DNA of 64,000 nt. Origin: an uncultured Lachnobacterium sp. (lineage in GTDB: Bacteria > Bacillota > Clostridia > Lachnospirales > Lachnospiraceae). The stretch is taken from NCBI GenBank assembly GCA_900543445.1, contig UQRC01000001.1, positions 62,001-126,000 on the forward strand, written 5' to 3'. Position 1 is the stretch's first letter. Every line of letters starts with the position of its first letter. Below the pieces are notes generated by a model. It made no database searches. It saw nothing but the letters and a program-made list of their open reading frames with translations, and had not been told where the DNA came from. Positions 61,014 to 64,000 of the stretch are shown here, one piece after another. Both the position numbers and the translations under genes were made by a program.

Positions 61014-61954
61014 GCCGGGCAAAAGCCGTAAGGCTGACAATGGTTTTACTCTGCCTTTTTGCCGCAGGCTTCTTTGGTGTGCAATCGTTTAAGGCAGGGG
61101 AAAAAGCGGATTCCCTGTGGCAGAATGTAACAATCTGTATGGAGGAGGAACTTTCTGTGGAGGACGTGGGGAATCTGTGGGATAAAGTTTCGGATGCAGC
61201 GGCGGAGGATGACGGCAAAGCGTTCAGTTTTACCGCGTGGAAGGAGCAGACCGATCAGACGGTCACCGACCCGGATCTTGGAAGAAGTGTGCAGACGCAT
61301 GTGGTTTCTTTGTACGGTTCATCGGAATCTGTGCTTCCAGTAGCGCCGGTACTCGATGCGGATGATGCTGCCGGATGTCTGGTGGCAAAAGATACGGCAT
61401 GGCAGTTGTTCGGAAGTACGGATGTAGTGGGACAAACGATTTGTGTGGATGCAAATGTGTATACGATCCGGGGCATTGTTATGATTCCGGCAACAGGTGT
61501 TTATGTGCAGATCCGTGGAAATGAAAGTGTGCATAAGCAGATGAAGTTTAACCGCCTGACGTTAGGTGTTGCGGACACAGAAAGCGGAAATCAGTTTCTG
61601 TCCGAATATGCGCTGACCGGGCGTGTGATCCGTTCGGATAATCTGCTTGATGTCACACGCTATACAGAACTGATCCCTGGCAAGTGGTCCGACTTCGACG
61701 GATGGAAGCAGAACTGGAAGCGGTTGCAGCAGGAGATCCGGCAGAACCGGATGATGCGAAAGACAACCATCGAAGATACCTGCGAGAAATGGTATCAGAC
61801 GCGCATCGAGGATTTGCTTTTGGAAGTGGTTTGTGTTGTACTTGGTGTCATCTTATTGCCTCCGTTCCGCGCAAATGGTAGAATGAGACACAGCAAGAAG
61901 CAAAGGAAGTGTCATGATGCCGGAGACCATACATGTGAAAACAACGGAATATGA
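61010..61954 (+). CDS. MacB periplasmic-core-like membrane protein lacking the last helices
   Basis: A 314-aa protein that starts at a GTG overlapping the adaptor stop. One helix lies at about residues 7-25 and another at about 269-283 (LLLEVVCVVLGVILL). Between them a 240-residue extracytoplasmic domain resembles the MacB core, with a D-x-x-G-C-L-V/ALF-type strand (WQLFGSTDVVGQTI) and VYTIRGIVMIPATGVYVQI. MacB/FtsX permeases carry three helices after this domain; here only one is seen and the remaining 30 residues are hydrophilic. The last 41 bases overlap the next gene. It may be a natural short form or a decayed permease. Confidence 0.6.
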   Translation: MSRAKAVRLTMVLLCLFAAGFFGVQSFKAGEKADSLWQNVTICMEEELSVEDVGNLWDKVSDAAAEDDGKAFSFTAWKEQTDQTVTDPDLGRSVQTHVVSLYGSSESVLPVAPVLDADDAAGCLVAKDTAWQLFGSTDVVGQTICVDANVYTIRGIVMIPATGVYVQIRGNESVHKQMKFNRLTLGVADTESGNQFLSEYALTGRVIRSDNLLDVTRYTELIPGKWSDFDGWKQNWKRLQQEIRQNRMMRKTTIEDTCEKWYQTRIEDLLLEVVCVVLGVILLPPFRANGRMRHSKKQRKCHDAGDHTCENNGI

Positions 61955-62507
61955 TTATGCGATTGAACTGATCCGCTCCAATCGCCGGACAATCGCCTTA
62001 CAGGTGTATCCGGACGGTCGGATCGTTTGCCGCGCGCCGCGTCGTGCGACCAAGCGGGAAATCATTCGTTTTCTGGACGCACATGCGGACTGGATTGCCG
62101 GAGCGTGGGAGAAATTACAGAAGCGCATCGAAGCGAAAAAAAGCCGGAGTGCGACGTATGAAATCCCTGCGTACGAGTCATTGACAGCAGCTATGCGAAG
62201 AGAGATACAGGCACATTTTATGGAACGGCTTCAGTTGTATGCACCACAGATGGGAGTCAGCTATAATCGTGTGACAATAAGAAATCAAAAGGGACGCTGG
62301 GGAAGCTGCAGCAGTAAGGGGAATCTCAATTTTAATTACAGACTCCACTATCTGCCGCAGGAACTGATGGATTATGTGGTCGTGCATGAACTGGCGCACC
62401 GGTTGGAGATGAATCATTCCGCGCGCTTCTGGAACATTGTCGGGAAGTATGATCCTAAGTACAGGGAGCACCAGAAAATGCTCACAGAAATTGGAATTAA
62501 CTCATAA
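61914..62507 (+). CDS. YgjP-like (SprT-type) zinc metallopeptidase
   Basis: A cytoplasmic metalloprotein of 197 aa. The zinc motif is VVVHELAHRLEMNHSARFW (around residues 155-173), and upstream is the GRWGSCSSKGNLNFNYRL block that marks the DUF45/YgjP family. Family members are predicted proteases, poorly studied. The start at 61914 is an ATG within the end of the MacB-like gene, with AAAGGAAG upstream, so it is probably cotranscribed. No link with the transporter function is apparent. Confidence 0.87.
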   Translation: MMPETIHVKTTEYDYAIELIRSNRRTIALQVYPDGRIVCRAPRRATKREIIRFLDAHADWIAGAWEKLQKRIEAKKSRSATYEIPAYESLTAAMRREIQAHFMERLQLYAPQMGVSYNRVTIRNQKGRWGSCSSKGNLNFNYRLHYLPQELMDYVVVHELAHRLEMNHSARFWNIVGKYDPKYREHQKMLTEIGINS

Positions 62508-62548
62508 AAGTAGAAATAGTGCAATTTTTGAGTGAAATATTACTAGAA

Positions 62549-62656
62549 ATATGGATTCTACCAGCGTATTATTGATATATGCCACCATGCGTCAGCATGA
62601 TGACCTGCGCCTGCATCAGCAGGCTTCAATGTTTCTTGTATAAGGAGAATCCATAT
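62549..62656 (+). promoter_or_regulatory. Structured leader that can hide the ribosome site of the third MATE gene
   Basis: ATATGGATTCT (62549-62559) is perfectly complementary to AGAATCCATAT (62646-62656), which covers part of the AAGGAGAA ribosome site and the first two bases of the start codon. Inside lie two small hairpins: CATGC/GCATG with a 4-base loop and CCTGC/GCAGG. This layout suggests a translational riboswitch or regulator target. Confidence 0.55.
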
Positions 62657-63974
62657 GGCAGTCGAGAGAAAATCATTAACGCAGCTTTTTGTCCCAATCT
62701 GTTTTGAGACGTTGTTCTATATGTTATCCGGAATGGTCGACACACTGATGTTGTCATCCGTGAGCGATCAGGCAGTCGGGGCAGTTGGAACTGCGAATAC
62801 ATACATCGGTGTCTTTATTATTATGTTCGGTGTGATCTCATCTGGAATGGTGGCGGTCATGACGCAGAATATCGGTGCCGGAAGACCGGGCGTTGCATAT
62901 CAGGCGAGACAGCTGGGACTCGCATTTAATGCGGTCGTTGGAATTCTGATGTCCGCATTTCTGGCGCTTTGTTCGGGAGCGATACTTAGAGTCGTCAGTA
63001 TTGCACCGGCACTTTTGGAGCCGGCGGAGACGTATCTTCGTATCGTCGGAGGCGCATGCTTTTTGAATGCACTCATTCCGATTTTTGCAAGCTACTTAAG
63101 AGTGTTTGGATATACCAAGCAGTCCCTGTTTGCTTCGATTGTCGGAAATGTGATCAATTTTATATTGAATGCGGTATTTTTGTTTGTGATGCATTGGGGT
63201 GTTATGGGCGTTGCTACGGCAACCGTAATTTCTCGTATTGTAAACCTGATCATGGTTGCTACGATGGGAGCGGTACTCATTAAAGCAAAGCAAAGTCCGG
63301 AACGTATGCCTTCCCGGCAGATCTTAGGACAGATTATCAAGATCGGATTTCCGTCGGCGTGCGAGACGGCGTTATATAATGTTGCGATGACGCTTGTAGT
63401 ACGCTTTATGAATCAGATGGATACGAACGGCATGAATGTGACTGCACGTTCGTACACGATGCAGATCGCCAATTTCTCGTATTGTATCGGAGCTGCGCTC
63501 GCGCAGGCGAATGCGATTATGGCAGGATGGCGGATTGGTGCGAAAGAATTCGAAGAATGTGACCGTGGAACTCGTAAAGCGGCTCTCTATGGCGTCATTA
63601 CGTCTGCCTGCTTTTCGATTACATTCGCCTTGACCGGTCGCTATCTGGTACATATTTTTACGGATGATCCGCAGATGATCAGTCTGGTTGTGAAGCTGCT
63701 GATTGTTGACGTCTTCCTTGAATTTGGCCGCGTCACGAACCTTGTCTACGGACAGGCGTTAAAGACGAGCGGCGATGCGGTATTTCCGGTGATCATGGGT
63801 GCTATCTTTATGTATCTGTGCGCGGTCGGAGGAACCTATTTCTTTGGAATTCATCTCGGACTGCTCGCAGTCGGTGCCTATATTGCATTGGCAAGTGATG
63901 AATGCGCCCGGGCGGTCGGAATGATGCTGCGCTGGCGAAGTGGAAAGTGGAAGAACAAGAGACTTGTGGAATAG
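62655..63974 (+). CDS. MATE family efflux transporter
   Basis: A membrane exporter of 439 aa with about twelve helices. The N-terminal block SLTQLFVPICFETLFYMLSGMVDTLML and the start of the second half (IIKIGFPSACETALYNVAM) are typical of MATE proteins. It has its own long leader that can fold over the ribosome site, unlike the MATE gene at 51.7 kb. It ends 10 bases before a further possible ORF. The transported compound is unknown. Confidence 0.92.
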   Translation: MAVERKSLTQLFVPICFETLFYMLSGMVDTLMLSSVSDQAVGAVGTANTYIGVFIIMFGVISSGMVAVMTQNIGAGRPGVAYQARQLGLAFNAVVGILMSAFLALCSGAILRVVSIAPALLEPAETYLRIVGGACFLNALIPIFASYLRVFGYTKQSLFASIVGNVINFILNAVFLFVMHWGVMGVATATVISRIVNLIMVATMGAVLIKAKQSPERMPSRQILGQIIKIGFPSACETALYNVAMTLVVRFMNQMDTNGMNVTARSYTMQIANFSYCIGAALAQANAIMAGWRIGAKEFEECDRGTRKAALYGVITSACFSITFALTGRYLVHIFTDDPQMISLVVKLLIVDVFLEFGRVTNLVYGQALKTSGDAVFPVIMGAIFMYLCAVGGTYFFGIHLGLLAVGAYIALASDECARAVGMMLRWRSGKWKNKRLVE

Positions 63975-63983
63975 GAGCATGGA

Positions 63984-64000
63984 ATGTATTTTGAATTAAA
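63984..64000 (+). CDS. Possible start of a further gene (cut by window end)
   Basis: An ATG at 63984 with AGGAG about ten bases upstream opens a frame of five codons (M-Y-F-E-L) to the window edge. Too short to identify. Confidence 0.25.

Noticed and set aside
1..64000. tRNA or rRNA genes, transposases, integrases, prophage or CRISPR arrays
   Set aside because: Reading both strands, I found no cloverleaf with CCA end, no rRNA signature, no transposase-like ORF and no regular repeat-spacer pattern.

Overview
The window looks like a chromosomal segment of an anaerobic gut Firmicute, most likely family Lachnospiraceae (Roseburia/Blautia/Dorea/Ruminococcus gnavus-like). The evidence is the moderate G+C, strong AGGAGG ribosome sites, a complete HydE/HydG/HydF [FeFe]-hydrogenase maturation set, a standalone AICAR transformylase with a PurO-type cyclohydrolase, a UPF0210/ACT pair, a PPi-type phosphofructokinase and an AgaSK-type alpha-galactosidase/sucrose kinase. 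The genus cannot be fixed from sequence alone. I see no rRNA, tRNA, CRISPR array, IS element or prophage. Most genes are housekeeping or metabolic, in short operons separated by clear intrinsic terminators.

Layout. 0-5.4 kb: tail of a YolD-like gene, a chemoreceptor with almost no extracellular domain, and a lipid/glycan operon (PlsC-type acyltransferase, GT8 glycosyltransferase, and a GT8-PlsC fusion). 5.5-14.5 kb: a MATE pump, a rhodanese-TtcA tRNA thiolase, a PAS-GGDEF-EAL protein, a DtxR-like metal regulator divergent from a tiny Cys-rich Feo-associated membrane protein, and a heterodimeric ABC exporter. 14.5-23.3 kb: L,D-transpeptidase, PPi-type phosphofructokinase, PflX-like radical SAM protein, S66 peptidase, secreted DUF1002 protein, and a Na/Pi symporter with a Pho-box-like promoter. 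23.3-33.6 kb: thioesterase, aminopeptidase P, polA, coaE, an FtsA-like ATPase with a long C-terminal extension, an MBL hydrolase, and the ACT/UPF0210 pair. 33.7-36.0 kb: a ZTP riboswitch controlling the two last steps of purine synthesis, split over two genes. 36.0-44.4 kb: a raffinose-family oligosaccharide locus (AraC regulator, binding protein, two permeases, AgaSK, sucrose-phosphate phosphorylase). 44.4-46.2 kb: sigma factor, DUF4367 protein and lipoprotein. 46.2-51.0 kb: a tiny hydrophobic peptide gene with a decayed copy, then the hydrogenase maturation operon behind an attenuator-like leader. 51.0-51.5 kb: a RelE/RelB-like module with a frameshifted toxin. 51.7-64 kb: a MATE pump, a two-component system divergent from an unusual transporter-like operon, a YgjP-like metallopeptidase, and a third MATE pump behind a structured leader.

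The best candidate for an undescribed system is 53.0-61.95 kb. A histidine kinase/response regulator pair faces an operon that combines a beta-propeller/solute-binding lipoprotein fusion, two sugar-type ABC permeases, a MacA/HlyD-like adaptor with a very long duplicated coiled coil, and a protein resembling half of a MacB permease. No ATPase or glycosidase gene is present. Three direct repeats of a heptamer lie between the regulator and the operon and fit an OmpR/PhoB-type activation site. Other strong signals are the ZTP riboswitch with its split PurH, the four-repeat Pho-box-like element, the GT8-acyltransferase fusion, the leader ORF running through a terminator ahead of the hyd genes, and an RBS-sequestering leader on the last MATE gene.

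No database search, folding program or alignment was run. Family calls rest on recognised motifs, and promoters and operators were read by eye.
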